From assembly GCA_922989275.2 (NCBI GenBank), contig OV277857.1:47779083-47843082 (forward strand): 64,000 nucleotides of DNA. Reading direction: 5' to 3'. This document shows positions 43,266-54,290 of the stretch, piece by piece. Every line of letters begins with the position of its first letter. Positions within the stretch are counted from its first letter, which is position 1. A program made the position numbers and the translations under genes. Under the pieces are notes generated by a model, which saw nothing but the letters and a program-made list of their open reading frames with translations, searched no databases and was not told the origin of the DNA. The DNA comes from Gari tellinella (Eukaryota > Mollusca > Bivalvia > Cardiida > Psammobiidae).

Positions 43266-43832
43266 ATGAATGGCAAATCCATTGACAGAGACGTATCGGT
43301 ACTTAGCAAATTAGGCATTTCGCAAGGTAATCAAACAAGTGTAAGACCACAGTCATTGAGTAAGTTTTCAAAACAAGTGGTAACGGTTGATCCTGGCAGT
43401 CATCTACTTGTGGACGATGAACTACAGTGGAGAATCTGTTATTCTTTCCCGTTTAAACGCAAACGTACGCAAACGCAAATCACTAAAACGTAAAAAAGAA
43501 CAACTTTTGGACAATTCTGATAATTCTTGTTTATCTTGGTGGCAAACAGTTCGGAGCCTGATCAGACGCCGGGTTACCCGGCGTCTGATCTGGCTCCAAA
43601 CTGTTTGCACTGCAAATAATAGTTTTAGCGTAAACGCGTTTATTGGGAAAGAATAACAGATTCTCCACTGTACACATCTGTGTCCGGGGATTGGACAGAC
43701 ACCAAGAAGTGACAAATCACACTGTTATACGTGAAGCAAGGAAGAGTATCGAGTCATGTTGTCATTTCAGAGCTGATGACTATGGTGTTGTGGATTTGTT
43801 TAACCATCCATCGCTGTCAGGATCATATACAG
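43266..43832 (+). pseudogene. Gene B, second ACOT/BAAT-like gene: exon 1 split by a MITE
   Basis: Two coding pieces, 43266-43424 and 43673-43832, flank a MITE-1 copy. Leaving the MITE and one TA out makes one continuous frame ending at ACA G|GTATCC. The translation includes LLVDDELHICVRGLDRHQEV, CCHFRADDYGVVDLFNHPSL and SGSYTG, the N-terminal beta-sandwich of the acyl-CoA thioester hydrolase/BAAT family. With the MITE present the frame reads a stop inside it, so the allele seen cannot make the full domain unless the MITE is spliced out, and no splice sites flank it. This is a paralogue of gene A, same strand, ~26 kb downstream. The ATG at 43266 is the first Met; upstream TGCAG could instead be an acceptor. 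Confidence 0.75.
43423..43672. mobile_element. MITE-1 copy inserted in gene B exon 1
   Basis: Intact 246-bp element with TA on each side (43423-43424 and 43671-43672). It has GGGTTACCC-centred hairpin arms with one mismatch (GTTCGGAGCC versus GGCTCCAAAC). Confidence 0.92.
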
Positions 43833-44222
43833 GTATCCTAGAAATATTCAATACTCGAAACTTTGACTTTCCTCTTTTCTGCTTACGTAAATGTGACTTC
43901 AGTATCGATGACTTGAACTACTAGTATACTACTACCGGAACGTCAAAATTATCTTGAACTTACTTCTGCTTAAATTGCTATAGCACAGGGGACATTCTGT
44001 TATTCTTTCTAAACGAACTGGTTTGTACTAAGACAATGATGTACGAGCGTATAATGTATATTGTGAGCATTTTAGAGCCAGATCAGGCATCGAGGTACAA
44101 TTTGCCTTTTAGTGTTTGATCAACATAATTATTCAAGGACCTGCCAGTTTCTACATTTTTCTACTTTTGGTTAAGACGAGAAGGATTATTGTATTCCTCC
44201 ACTGAAGTTGCTATTGTGGTAG

Positions 44223-44472
44223 TACAGTGGAGAATCTGTTATTCTTTCCCGATAAACGCGTTTACGCTAAAACTATTATTCGCAGTGCAAACAGTTTGGA
44301 GCCAGATCAGACGCCGGGTAACCCGGCGTCTGATCAGGCTCCAAACTGTTTGCCACTAAGATAAACAAAAATTATCAGAATTGTCCAAAAGTTGTTCTTT
44401 TCTACGTTTTAGTGCTTTGCGTTTGCGTACGTTTGCGTTTAAACGGGAAAGAATAACAGATTCTCCACTGTA
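44223..44472. mobile_element. MITE-1 copy, inverted and intact
   Basis: Reverse orientation relative to 33407-33656. The perfect central hairpin is at 44288-44353 (GGGTAACCC). TA flanks. Confidence 0.9.
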
Positions 44473-45658
44473 ATTATGTTGTTGTAGAAGTACGAACGAT
44501 ACTGTTGAACGTTGAAGTCGCAGTTGCCATGGCTTATTGCTATCACATTTGACATCTAATTCAACCGTCTGGTGTAGCCCATAGGTGGTTCTCTCGAGTT
44601 TTGTTTACATACTATATGCATATAGTAACAAGGTATACAACACACATTACAACGTTCCAAGATAATTAAAAAACAAAAAACAGATTTAACCTGAAAAAAA
44701 AGGGTTCATTGTTAATCAAACTACATAATATTCATCAACAAAGTCTAAATTTACAAACTGTTCGAAATTAGAAGAACGATATTTGACAAAATGTCACACT
44801 ACTATTGCAACATGCGCTCGTCCTAAGTTTATGTTGAACAATGCTATATTTGTAACGAGCAAAGTAAATTGCTGACCATTAAAGAAACGGAAACATCCCG
44901 TGAAGCAGCAGCCAATGAAATTACCTATTTTATATAGTTTATTTTCATTATGAATTAACAAAAATTAACGGCTAGATTTTGTATGTATAAATGTTTGTCC
45001 TTAAATGTTCCTGTTTCACATGGACCGGTATTTAGCGCTAAAGTTTATGTTCACTTTGTGTTTCTTTAATGAATTGTTGCATGTCAGAAATGTAATTACA
45101 ATTCTAACATGACACGTGAATTCGTCTCTATAAACAAAGAACAAGTTCGCCGTGGTATACCTAGAGTGTTTTACCACGCTGTGAAAAAGTCCTTTTAAAC
45201 AGGCTCTTCCTGTACTCACCCTACGGTAGGCACAGTTTTCAATGAAAAGTCATGTGACGTAAAAGGTATTTTCTTTCATGTTTTGTTACTGATTTGTCTC
45301 AGATATATTTAATCTGACTAATACTAAATGGTTCTATGACAGAATAAATCATTTCGTCACTATTTTTTATTTTTCTTATATATGACGTACTGATATTGGT
45401 TTCATGTAAATAGCCATACAAGGGAATTAATTCGGTCGAAAACTGCATCCGCAGAGGAATTAAGCCTGAAACATTTCGGCCTTCGTGGTCAATTCCTACG
45501 CATCACAACTTCCAACCGTTGTAGAATACCGTTTTACAATGGTAGAACATCGACTATTTCTTAATTACAAGCTGATTGTACAGGCGAGATACATTGATAT
45601 TTCGAGGACGAGCTCTAGTAAATATTAGACATGTCGAGTTGTATACCTTGTTATATTG

Positions 45659-45836
45659 ACTTAGCAAAAATAGAAATTTTATATTCTTTAGGGCCAGTTT
45701 AAGCGAGGTTTTCGTGACATTTCATAAAATATACACACATTTCATAATGAGCTAACCGATAAAGACTAAACAGAGCCAAACTTTTGCAAAAATGTGTACC
45801 GCGCACGACGTAGCACGCTTTCCATTTCCGGTATTT
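45659..45836. repeat. Dispersed repeat, inverted copy at 60715-60896
   Basis: TTAGCAAAAATAGAAA ... GGGCCAGTTTAAGCGAGGTTT ... AGCACGCTTTCCATTTCCGG matches the reverse complement of 60715-60896 over ~180 bp with substitutions. The element type is unknown. Confidence 0.65.
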
Positions 45837-46189
45837 AAAACTGACGGCGAGTTCAAATCTAAGGTGTCACAGCTTTCTAAAACTCACAGAAATCAGGCCA
45901 TTTGGCATACTTGCGGCGGACGCGTCAGTAACTAATGTTGCGGGTCATTATGGACGCATACGGTAGACAATTCATATTCTGACTACTTGTTATACAGTTA
46001 CTTGGTGAGTCCAGGATCGTTCGAGATCGTTGACGTCAAGTGGAGACGACCGCACTGTTACGTTAACGTACCGACGTAACCATTCTTACTGTTGGGCGGT
46101 TTTTGGATCACTGCCAAGACAATAAGGAATCGTCTGAGGTAATGTCATGGTCCCCTCCGTACCCGTAGACCGTATACTGAGCAGATCTT

Positions 46190-46290
46190 AACTGCACGCA
46201 CATGGTCCAGATTAACGTCAACGTTATGTCCCGGCCTGCGGTATCACCATATCTGAATTCAATAGAGCATGTATGGGGTAAACCACAGGT
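46190..46290 (+). pseudogene. Tc1/mariner-like transposase remnant
   Basis: A frame gives MVQINVNVMSRPAVSPYLNS then IEHVWGK. This recalls the WPAxSPDLNPIEHVW segment of Tc1-like transposases, with the catalytic Asp replaced by Tyr (SPYLN). Stops lie just upstream and downstream and no TIR is recognised. Confidence 0.5.
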
Positions 46291-46843
46291 TTTCGGCGCG
46301 TAAGCTATGACCCCCACCTCCCACCCCATCCCAGCTACTACCCCCCATAAATCTTTCAAAATGAGTCAAAATACATCCATATGTTCAACAAACATCCTTA
46401 ACAAATGTTTCAAGAAGTTTCAAGAAGTTTTTAGGTTTTTTTTCGTATCATGTATGTATACAACGAAAAGGTGGATGTGAATTCAGAGCCATCAACTTCC
46501 CAGCCTTGTTATTTTGCCGATCTTGACAAATGATGCTTATTATTTACATTTAACAGTTCTGTTCAAAGAAAATTAGCTCACAGCCCAAGCAAGACACGAG
46601 CACAAGTGAAGAAATAAAAAGTTCCATAGGCACCGTGTGCACCATCATTCGTACACCTTAAATTTTGGACTTGTTCGTCATTCAGCGATTAACAAGTGCA
46701 TTACACCATGGTACGGAAAATTAATAGAAAATGAAAAATATGATAAATACCTTTTGAATTATCGGTAAATGAGCATTTCTGTTACGAAATAAATTTCTAG
46801 AAAACTTTCGTTTTCAAGTTTCGGTTGACAAACGGATATGATC

Positions 46844-47280
46844 ATTGGTCGTATTCGAATCATCGAGTTTGTTGTCAACGAAAACTGGGCGGAGCAAATG
46901 CGCGAAGATTTACTGATGACAACGATTTTGACCCGACTCGAATAGAAATTATTGTCAACGAAAACTTTGTACTTCCGGACGAATTGAAATGAATAAAACA
47001 CCCGCTAAAAACAGGCGTAACGCCCCCAATGTTTATATACGCATATATATATATATATATATAATGCTATGCGATCTGGATCCATTCGATTAATTGAGAG
47101 GGTCTTCATGTATGTTTTATCTAGTGATACAAACCACGAGGTCAAGTGACTAAATCAACGCTCGATTTGAGGGTTTGCCAACATTTTGTCAACGGAAAAC
47201 ATCAGGTGGTGATTCGAATAGAACTTGTTGACAACTATTCCAACTAACGCGATAGTTGTCCTGATTCGAATACGACCAAT
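46844..47280. mobile_element. TIR element ATTGGTCGTATTCGAATCA
   Basis: 19-bp perfect inverted ends at 46844-46862 and 47262-47280. Subterminal GTTGTCAACGAAAACT-type words occur repeatedly, and there is an AT microsatellite (47046-47062) in the middle. No transposase frame. Confidence 0.75.
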
Positions 47281-47696
47281 TGAGGCGCTTGGCTTTTGCG
47301 TCATTTCCTGCTTTGAAGCTGGTTCTCGGTTTCGATAGAATGATAATAGTTTGACTGGGCAATCAGTCGGGTTTTTTTTGAAAATTTCGCGTGGACTTTT
47401 CGAGTCCCCATGCGCGTGTTTGCCGTTTGCTTTGAATTATTTACCAGTTATCGTCAAAGAAAACTGTTTGCTGTAAACAATGAGCCATCATTTGTCCAGA
47501 TCGTCCAAGATTTGAAAAATTGACAGGGTTGGGAACTTGAGGGTTGCTTCTGCAAGGCGCTTTTTCATGGCAACCTATACTATTTTACTTATAAATTAGC
47601 AAAAAATAATATTGTTTTAAAATTTCATGAAACTTCAGGAAATGTTCTTTTATGATAAGTATTGAATGTATGGATATATTTTAGGGTATTTTATCC

Positions 47697-47729
47697 ACGT
47701 TTGGTGGTGGTGGTGGGGGGGGGGGGGTA
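47697..47729. repeat. GGT/G-rich low-complexity tract
   Basis: GGTGGTGGTGG followed by about 14 G residues. Confidence 0.85.
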
Positions 47730-48616
47730 AGTGCCATAGCCTACGGGCCGAATGCCTATGGGGTAAACTGGGCGACGGGTGCGGGACAATTACCAGATTG
47801 ACACGACCAACGGTCTCAGAATGCTCGATTACGAGAATGGCATTTCATCCAAGATGACGTCATTAGACAGTACACCATAGACGGAGTGATGCTTGCATTT
47901 GGCGTGACGGTGGGCATGCACGCTATTGAAGTGACTTTAAGCAAAAGGCATTTAGATTGAAACAGGAAAATGAATAAAACAGGGAGCTAGTCATTTCGTA
48001 ACCGAGTCATTTCGTAACCGGTAAAATAAGTCATTTCGTAGCCGAATTTTTGGTCATTTCGTAACCGCGCAAAACCTAAAAGTCATTTCGTAACCGATTT
48101 TTTGGTCATTTCGTAGCCGACAAAAAAGTTGAATTAGTCATTTCGTAACCACCAAAAATTAAAAACTGAATGGCCCCAAAGAAGGCATAAGAAATAAATC
48201 TTCTTCATAAGCCACACCCAATACCTATTCCTACAGCGATTGGATTTGTCACGGTCCATTACACTTATCTCGCTAAATTAGACTAAAGCATCTTATTCAC
48301 ATTTACTTTTGTACCTGTAATTCAATTAAGCAATCACCTTGCTTTAAGCTGCCATCTGTCTTAAATACCAATAAAAAATGTTTGACCTGTTTGACTAAAG
48401 TACATATGAAGGCAACGTTATGTACAAGCGGCTGCTCAAGAATGAATTTAATGCACAACTAGTTCAATCTTTTATTCCTGCGTAATCTAAATAGCCAGTA
48501 CAAATAGGCAGATCACTGCTTAAAGCAAAATAAAAGTAAATCAGCAATCATTTATTTACTTTAACCTCAACTCTTATTCATATATACTTTTGGACCTGTA
48601 TTTCAACTAAGGTGCG

Positions 48617-48760
48617 TACAGTGGAGAAAACGTTATTCTTTCCCAATAAACGTGTTTACGCTTAAACTATTTTTCCCATTCCAAACAGTTTGGAGCCAGA
48701 TAAGACTGGGTAATCAGGCGTCTGGCCAGGCTCCAAACTGTTTGCCATACGAGTATATAC
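48617..48760. mobile_element. MITE-1 partial copy
   Basis: TACAGTGGAGAAAACGTTAT left end with a degraded hairpin GGAGCCAGATAAGACTGGGT; the right half is missing. It is nested in foldback-like element 2. Confidence 0.7.
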
Positions 48761-48913
48761 TACCCGGGATGAATTAAAGTATGAAAGAAGAATACCCGAA
48801 TAGTTTGTAAACCGTTAGGTTAGGTAAAATGTTATTCATCGAACAGTTTCCATTGTGGAATACATTGTACATGAAGAGTAAATCCACCACTTTGATCACG
48901 GTTTGAAGAATCC

Positions 48914-49112
48914 TACAGTAGAAAAGACGTATTTCTTTCCCAATAAACGCACTAAGCTATAACATGTGTTTCCGCTGCACACAGCATGTAGCCTATGTAA
49001 TCTAACCAGGGTACACATTGTTTCAGAAGGCTCTATATTGTTTTGGAACAATTATTTTCAACAGTTTGCTTTCGTTTAAGGAAAAATAAAAAATAAAATA
49101 TTCCCCACTGTA
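48914..49112. mobile_element. Decayed MITE-1 copy
   Basis: CTACAGTAGAAAAGACGTAT left end and ATTCCCCACTGTA right end. The hairpin is almost lost. Confidence 0.6.
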
Positions 49113-50887
49113 CTACACAGACGATTGAAAAAATGTCACAAGGCAGGATTAGATGCAGAAATTAATAATAATAGAGACTTTTAGAATACTACTTACGACA
49201 TTATGTTAGGTTCTATATTGTTTGCTTGGGTTTGACTAAAATCTAAAAAAAATGAAAATATATGACTAGGAAAACATTAACTCTTTCACTGCCAACGGCG
49301 CCAAAAGTCGACTATGCAAACAGTTTTGAACCTGATCAGACGCCGCGTCACGCGGTGTCTGATCAAGATCCATACTGGTTGACACTCGTATCAACATTTC
49401 CTCAGTCACATCATCCAAAAAGCTACCGCTTCAGACGACATTTTCAAGTGTGTCAAAAATTAAAGGTGTGGACAATATACCTCTTCGTGATATAATGATC
49501 GATTAACGATAAATTAAACATCCAACTGTAAACCAATTTGTGTCGGTGTTGGGTTTCATCTTAAAACACGCGTAACATATAATGAGCGATTAATGATCAA
49601 TTATACACCTTTTATATATCTATTTATGTCGGATGTCGGTTCCAATTTTAAAGAATAGAACACTCATATGAATTTAATTGCATAGAGACACGTAATATTA
49701 TTTCTATTTAAAACAATATTCAACAACTTGATTATAATTATATTAATCAAGGTTTATAATCAATTCGGCCCCCATTACACTCTTTACATAATTTCTTAAC
49801 TTTGCATGTTTGCACATTTTTGTTGAAATAAGTTCAGGAAACTGCACAAAAAAATTATTTAAAAAAAAACAAAGAAAAAAATATTCGGCTACGAAATGAC
49901 TTTAACAATTTTCCGAGTCTACGAAATGACTTATGCCTTCTTTGGGGCCATTCATTTTTTTATTTTTGGTGGTTACGAAATGACTAATTCAACTTTTTTG
50001 TCGGCTACGAAATGACCAAACAATCGGTTACGAAATGACTTTTAGGTTTTGCGCGGTTACGAAATGACCAAAAATTCGGCTACGAAATGACTTATTTTAC
50101 CGGTTACGAAATGACTCGGTTACGAAATGACTATAACTCATAAAACACATCTTGCGAACAAGTTCACATCTCTGTGAATTTGAAATCGATCCCTATGCAT
50201 TTTGACATATAATTACGATGTGACTTAGTGAATGTTTTCACCACCATTGTCTATACATTGCAGACATTGATCCAAAGTTTTGAATAACAATAAGCTTTCT
50301 GCAAAATTGTACTTGTAGACAGAATTACATGCATCAGCATCCCATGTAAAGTTTCTATATTTGCTGAGTATAAATAGAATAAGGGTACTAAATCTACTTG
50401 AGAGAACCACATATGAGACTCTGATCAGACGTTGCATAATGCGGCGTTTGATCAGAGTCTACACTGTTTGTTGATCAAAATTCCAATGTAAAACACAACC
50501 AAAAGGACAATTTAGACCAGGAATCACTTACATCATAAATGGACTAATCCAATAAATAAGCATGGAAGAATTGACTTGGCTATATGGGTTATTTCTTTCA
50601 CCGAAAAATATCGTCTCCTTAAATATTGAGGTCTGGACCTTGGTTTGAAAAAGCTAACTTTGACGCAAAATGAATGAAGGCATATTGACATAGTTATCAA
50701 ACAGTTAAGATCCAGATCAGACGCGGTGCCTGATCAGGATCTTAACATTTCAAAATTGACTGTAGTCTTCTCTGGCTACGGAATGATAGAACGCAACTAG
50801 TACTGACACATGCGTTTATTGTACTACCTTATATTATAATGTCTACCGGTTGTGCGTCCATTGTAATTGCTATTTAAGAAATATTAA

Positions 50888-51037
50888 ATTCATACCAGTG
50901 TATTATCGTGCGATAGAACACTGGTAGACGTTGAGATGCGTTATATTTAAACCACGAGGCCGTAGGCAGAGTGATATAACTACAAGCATCTCAGTGACTA
51001 CTCGTGTTCTATTGCACGATTATACACTGGCATGAAT
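50888..51037. mobile_element. 150-bp TIR element ATTCATACCAGTGTATTATC
   Basis: 24-bp inverted ends with two mismatches, nested inner inverted words (GATGCGTTATA / GATATAACTACAAGCATC) and a GGCCGTAGGC centre. The whole element can fold on itself. Confidence 0.75.
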
Positions 51038-51380
51038 TATTGTTTCGATTCTAACACTTCAATTTAACCACATTTTGCACAAAAACACCACATTTATTGG
51101 TGCACGAATTGTCGAAAACATATTCCATCACGTTACGTTATTGCCCGTGCGTGTTTAATTGTGAATTTAAACACAGATACTTTCCTTCTTTGTTTATACA
51201 ACTGTGCGCTTTCTACCACTGCTCTTTCCTTCACTTAAATTTATAAATATATCTCCTGTCGATCATACAAATACATGTACTGTATTGTACATGTCGTACC
51301 AGTGGTCAACATTGCTGAAGAAACAGACTTACTATTATCCATGTCGCCATTTATATATGATAAAACTTTTGATGTTATAG

Positions 51381-51502
51381 GTATTTCCTTGATGGGAATT
51401 TTTTGGAGCATGGCGCTGTCTCCGGGTATGCCAAAAGGTTTTTGTTTTGTGGCCAAAGACGTTGACAAATCACTGACGGCTGACTCGCAACTAAATATTT
51501 GA
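51381..51502 (+). pseudogene. Gene B, ACOT/BAAT-like: exon 2 ending in a stop
   Basis: Acceptor GATGTTATAG|GTATTTCC. The two leading bases complete Gly with exon 1 (SYTG), then ISLMGIFWSMALSPGMPKG follows. This matches the PMGLFWSxxPxPG segment that comes after GSYxG in ACOT proteins. The frame continues FCFVAKDVDKSLTADSQLNI and hits TGA at 51500-51502 with no GT donor before it. The exon is therefore truncated or has been joined to unrelated sequence (GAAATGCGTACGC inverted words follow). No later gene B exon is seen to 64 kb. Confidence 0.65.
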
Positions 51503-51612
51503 AATGCGTACGCAATTTTCTTTGTGCGTTTTTGTACGCCTGGATTGTCATTTCAAATGCGTTTCTCTCCAAAAGATATGCGGAAAAACGCACGTACGCA
51601 CCTTATCTGGAG

Positions 51613-52168
51613 CACTGGTGATGGGTTAAGCTACCATCTTCTAGGATACAGAAAATATTTCCTACAGTAAATGTTTGTGACTGTATAAAATGGGATTATT
51701 TTCTTCATTGTAGGAATACATTTGGGATGTTAACCGGCATATTTTTTGGGTAATGGGTTAAAATATTCATTAATTTCTTGCAATTAACTTTTTATTACGT
51801 TTTCTTAACATTCTAAATTTTAACATGGGGGGTCCATTTTTTACAAGGGGGGGGGGTCCAAATTTGATCGCGAAAATCGGACCCGGGGTCCCTCTTTCGC
51901 TATCAAAATTGGACCCGGTGTCATATCAAAATTAGACCCCCGTAAAAAATGGACCCCCATGCAAAAATTTAGAATGATAAAAAAACATAATAAAAAGTTA
52001 AGAAACAAGAAACCAATGAATATTTTAACCCATTACCCAATAAATATGCCTGTTAACATCTTAAATGGATTCCTACATTGAAGAAAATAATTCCAATTTA
52101 TTGAGTCACAAACATTTACTGTATAGGAAATATTTTATGTATACTAGAAGATGGTAGCTTAACCAATT
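51613..52168. repeat. Inverted repeat with GGGTCC/GGACCC centre
   Basis: The left arm 51613-51880 (GGGTTAAGCTACCATCTTCT ... GGGGGGTCCATTTTTTAC) mirrors the right arm 51935-52168. The centre (about 51830-51955) alternates GGGGTCCAAATTTGATCGCG and AAAATTGGACCCGG words. Confidence 0.8.
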
Positions 52169-52750
52169 ACCCAATAAATATGCTTTTTTATGCCCTTAAT
52201 TAATTCTTCCACTGAAGAAAGTAGTTCCTTTTTGTACGAAGTATTCCTACATTGAAGAAAATAATTCCATTTTATACAGTCACAAACATTTACTGTATAG
52301 GAAATATTTTATGTATCCTAGAAGATGGTAGCTTAACCCATTACCCAATAAATATGCCTTTTTACCCCCTTAATTTATTCTTCCACTGAAGAAAGTAGTT
52401 CCATTTTGTACAATGTATTCCTTTATTGAAGAAAATAATTCCATTTTATACAGTCACAAACATTTACTGTATAGGAAATATTTTATGTATCCTAGAAGAT
52501 GGTAGCTTAACCCATTACCCAATAAATATGCCTTTTTATGCCCTAAATTTATTCTTCCACTGAAGAAAGTAGTTCCATTTTGTACAATGTATTCCTACAT
52601 GGAAGAAAATAATTCAATTTTATACAGTCACAAACATTTACTGTATAGGAAATATTTTATGTATCCTAGAAGATGGTAGCTTAACCCATTACCCAATAAA
52701 TATGCCTTTTTATGCCCTTAATTTATTCTTCCACTGAAGAAAGTAGTTCC
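52026..52750. repeat. 174-bp tandem repeats
   Basis: Units start TTAACCCATTACCCAATAAA at about 52159, 52333, 52507 and 52681, exactly 174 bp apart, and are nearly identical. A shorter first unit starts at 52025. They are amplified copies of the right arm of the preceding inverted repeat. Confidence 0.9.
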
Positions 52751-53800
52751 AATTTGATGGCGTTAAAATTGGACCCCCCTCCCTTTTCAACACCCAACCA
52801 TAAGTCATTTGATTTACACATCAACTTTAATTCTTTTCCATTACTTGTTTTAATTTTAGTGATGTTTTTTCTCCTATCCTGAGGTTACTATGCTCTGCAA
52901 ATTATTTCAGTTGGAGAGGGGGTCCAAATTTGATGGCGTAAAAATTGGACCCCCTCCCTTTTCAACACCCAACAATAAATCATTTGATTATTTACACATC
53001 AATTTTAATTATTTTCCATTATTTGTTTTGTTTAAGTAATGTTTTACTCCTTTCCTGAAGTTACTATGCCCTGCAAATTATGTTGGTTGGAGAAGGGGGG
53101 GGGGGGGGGGTGGTTGTCCAAATTTGATGGCGTTAAAATTGAACCCCCTCCCTTTTCAACACCCAACCATAAGTCATTTGATTTACACATCAATTTTAAT
53201 TCTTTTCCATTAGTTGTTTTGTTTAAGTAATGTTTTACTCTTTTCCTGAAGTTACTATGCCCTTCAAATTATTTTGGTTGGAGTAGGGGGGGGGGGGGGG
53301 TCCAAATTTGATGGCGTAAAAATTGGACCCCCTCCCTTTTCAACACCCAACCATAAGTCATTTGATTTACACATCAATTTTAATTCTTTTCCATTAGTTG
53401 TTTTGTTTAAGTAATGTTTTACTCCTTTCCTTAAGGTACTATGCCCTGCAAATTATTTTGGTTGGAGAAGGGGGGGGGTTCCAAATTTGATGGCGTAAAA
53501 ATTGGACCCCCCTCCCTTTTCAACACCGAGCTATAAGTCATTTGATTTACACATCAACTTTAATTCTTTCCATTACTTGTTAAGTTTTAGTGATGTTTTT
53601 CTCCTAATCTGAGGTAACTATGCGCTGCAAATTATTTCAGTTGGAGAGGGGGGTCCAAATTTGATGGCGTAAAAATTGGACCCCCCTCCCTTTTCAACAC
53701 CGAACTATAAGTCATTTGATTTACACATCAATTTTAATTCTTTTCCATTACTTGTTGAGTTTTAGTGATGTTTTTCTCTTAATCTGAGGTTACTATGAGA
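52749..53800. repeat. ~185-bp tandem repeats with G tracts
   Basis: Units carry TCCAAATTTGATGGCGTAAA at 52923, 53117, 53301, 53480 and 53654 (first, variant, at 52749), spaced 174-194 bp. Each has CCCTCCCTTTTCAACACC, then AAGTCATTTGATTTACACAT, ending in a G run of 4 to 15. Confidence 0.9.
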
Positions 53801-54290
53801 TGCAATTTTTACGCCATCAAATTTGGACCCCCCACTCCAACTGAAATAATTTTCAGCGCATAGAAACCTCAGGATAGGAGGAAAAACATCACTAAAATTT
53901 AAACAAGTAATGGAAAAGAATTAAAGTTGATGTGCAAACCAAATGACTTATGGTTGGGTGTTGAAAAGGGAGGGGGGGTTCCAATTTTCACGCCATCAAA
54001 TTTGGAACCCCCCACCCCCCCCCCCCCTCCTTCTCCAACCAAAATAATTTGCATGGCATAGTAACTTCAGGAAAGGAGTAAAACATTACTTAAACAAAAC
54101 AACTAATGGAAAAGAATTAAAGTTGATGTGAAAATCAAGTGACTTATGGTTATGTGTTGTCAAGGGAGGGGGGGTCCAATTTTGATGCCATCAAATTTGG
54201 AACCCCCCCCCCCCTCTCAAACCGAAATAATTTGCAGCGCATAGTAACCTCAGGATAGGAGAAAACAACATCACTAAAACTAGCTCTCCA
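53797..54290. repeat. Inverted units of the ~185-bp repeat
   Basis: Two and a half units in reverse orientation (TTTACGCCATCAAATTTGGA at 53808; variants near 53990 and 54188), with C runs replacing G runs. With the preceding block this makes a large inverted repeat about a junction at ~53800. Confidence 0.88.

Larger units (their letters stand above)
47989..50132. mobile_element. Foldback-like element 2 with AGTCATTTCGTAACCG arrays
   Basis: The left arm 47989-48191 and right arm ~49931-50132 are near-perfect inverted copies (~200 bp). Each carries seven copies of AGTCATTTCGTA(A/G)CCG separated by AT-rich spacers, ending at TGGCCCCAAAGAAGGCATAAG. Two further monomers lie inside the right arm (49885-49931). 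The ~1.7-kb interior has no ORF and holds MITE-1 copies and hairpin fragments. Confidence 0.85.
43833..51380. other. Gene B intron 1 (presumed)
   Basis: Presumed 7.5-kb intron between the exon 1 donor and exon 2 acceptor, with the transposable elements listed separately. 44474-45650 holds nothing I recognise beyond a decayed MITE-1 end near 43985. Confidence 0.45.

Noticed and set aside
47666..47857. 63-residue frame through the G-rich tract
   Set aside because: Driven by the GGT/G run; the remainder resembles no family and is interrupted in other frames.
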